From: Sitta carolinensis
Lineage: Eukaryota > Chordata > Aves > Passeriformes > Sittidae
Direction of reading: 5' to 3'
NCBI GenBank assembly: GCA_032173965.1
Contig: CM063290.1
Location: forward strand, 9,945,501 to 10,009,500
Length of the DNA stretch: 64,000 bases
Numbering within the stretch: the first letter of the stretch is position 1; each line of letters opens with the position of its first letter. A model generated the notes under the pieces. The model worked only from the letters and a program-made list of their open reading frames with translations. It searched no databases and had not been told where the DNA came from. The position numbers and the translations under genes are program-made. Positions 63,495 through 64,000 of this stretch are shown here, in pieces.

Positions 63495-64000
63495 CTTGGG
63501 GACAAGAGACAGAGAGGGAGAAAGAGATAGAGAGACCACAATTACTCCTTGATTTTTGGGAGCTCACCACTCTGCTCCTCTAAAACTCTTCCGTGGCCAG
63601 ATTAGATACATTCAGGATGCAGGAGGAGAAGAGGAGACTTGGCATTCCAAAGAGCCCAGCCTGACAGCTGCTATGCAGCAGCTGTGTCTATGGCATCTAC
63701 GTGTTGTGGGGAACAGACCTCTGTCCTGTCTGACAGGGAATGAACTCGTCTTTACCCACGGCTCCAGCACTCAGGGCCACACTCAGCAAGGATGCCACGA
63801 GCCTGCTGCTAAAGTGACACGGGAAAGGTCTTTGGGGAACTGTCAGGGGAGGTTGAATTGGTCACCTTCTCTCTGGGACTTAATTTTCTTCTAGTCCCTC
63901 CAAGCCTCGGCTGTCACCCTGCATGGATAAGGCCATTGTTCCGTGCTCTGGGGAAGCTGCCTTCGTTCTGTTGCCGGGAGAAACCCTTGAGAGCTTCACC
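63495..64000 (-). other. SST: SST intron 1, 3' part (continues beyond the window)
   Basis: This stretch holds the acceptor side of the single SST intron. Next to exon 2 (about 63497-63540) the minus strand is a long CT-rich tract ending in CCCCAAG, a strong polypyrimidine tract and AG. I looked on the minus strand for exon 1 (signal peptide ATG, or a GGKQ-type end with a GT donor) up to 64000 and did not find it. The vertebrate SST intron is usually several hundred bases, so exon 1 should lie just outside. The plus-strand open frame at 63556-63894 shows no recognisable domain. Confidence 0.85.

Noticed and set aside
63556..63894. 112-codon plus-strand frame inside the SST intron
   Set aside because: Antisense to SST, no domain, no promoter or splice support.
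1..64000. CRISPR arrays, operons, phage or plasmid features, tRNA and rRNA genes
   Set aside because: The sequence is vertebrate nuclear DNA. No spaced direct repeats of CRISPR type, no cloverleaf with A/B boxes and no rRNA motif was recognised.

Overview
This window looks like bird nuclear DNA, and almost all of it is non-coding. Three things point to a bird. (1) The last coding segment, on the minus strand near the right edge, encodes the C-terminal 70 residues of preprosomatostatin, ending in the invariant somatostatin-14 peptide. (2) The interspersed repeats are bird-like: a CR1 LINE 3' end, a CR1-like tail, and a solo endogenous-retrovirus LTR of a family I know from neoavian and passerine genomes. 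(3) Repeat density is low, with no Alu, B1/B2 or L1-type insertions. The LTR suggests a neoavian, perhaps songbird, genome, but that is inference.

Layout. The somatostatin gene (SST) lies on the minus strand at the far right. Part of its single intron is at 63495-64000, coding exon 2 at 63282-63494, and a short 3' UTR with its polyadenylation signal near 63130. Exon 1, the promoter and its CRE lie beyond position 64000. Everything to the left (about 63 kb) is the 3' flank of SST. I found no second protein-coding gene I could recognise; in particular I saw no exons of the known mammalian neighbours on this side (RTP4, MASP1).

The flank holds scattered repeats: a CR1 end (3831-4010), CR1-like remnants (41.3-41.8 kb), three MIR/CORE-SINE-like relics, and the solo LTR (42626-43220). 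It also holds a large GGAT microsatellite (14.4-14.5 kb), several poly-A/T tracts, and two CpG-dense islets (28.5 kb and 58.1 kb). Many AT-rich, homeobox-motif-rich blocks read like conserved non-coding elements. A possible minus-strand non-coding transcript, defined by splice-site and polyA motifs, lies at 55.9-57.7 kb.

How the parts work together. The only firm gene product is the peptide hormone precursor. The long gene-poor flank, studded with candidate regulatory blocks, would fit a neuropeptide locus with distal enhancers. The sequence alone cannot prove this. I found no CRISPR array, operon, tRNA or rRNA gene, and no evidence of a novel coding system.
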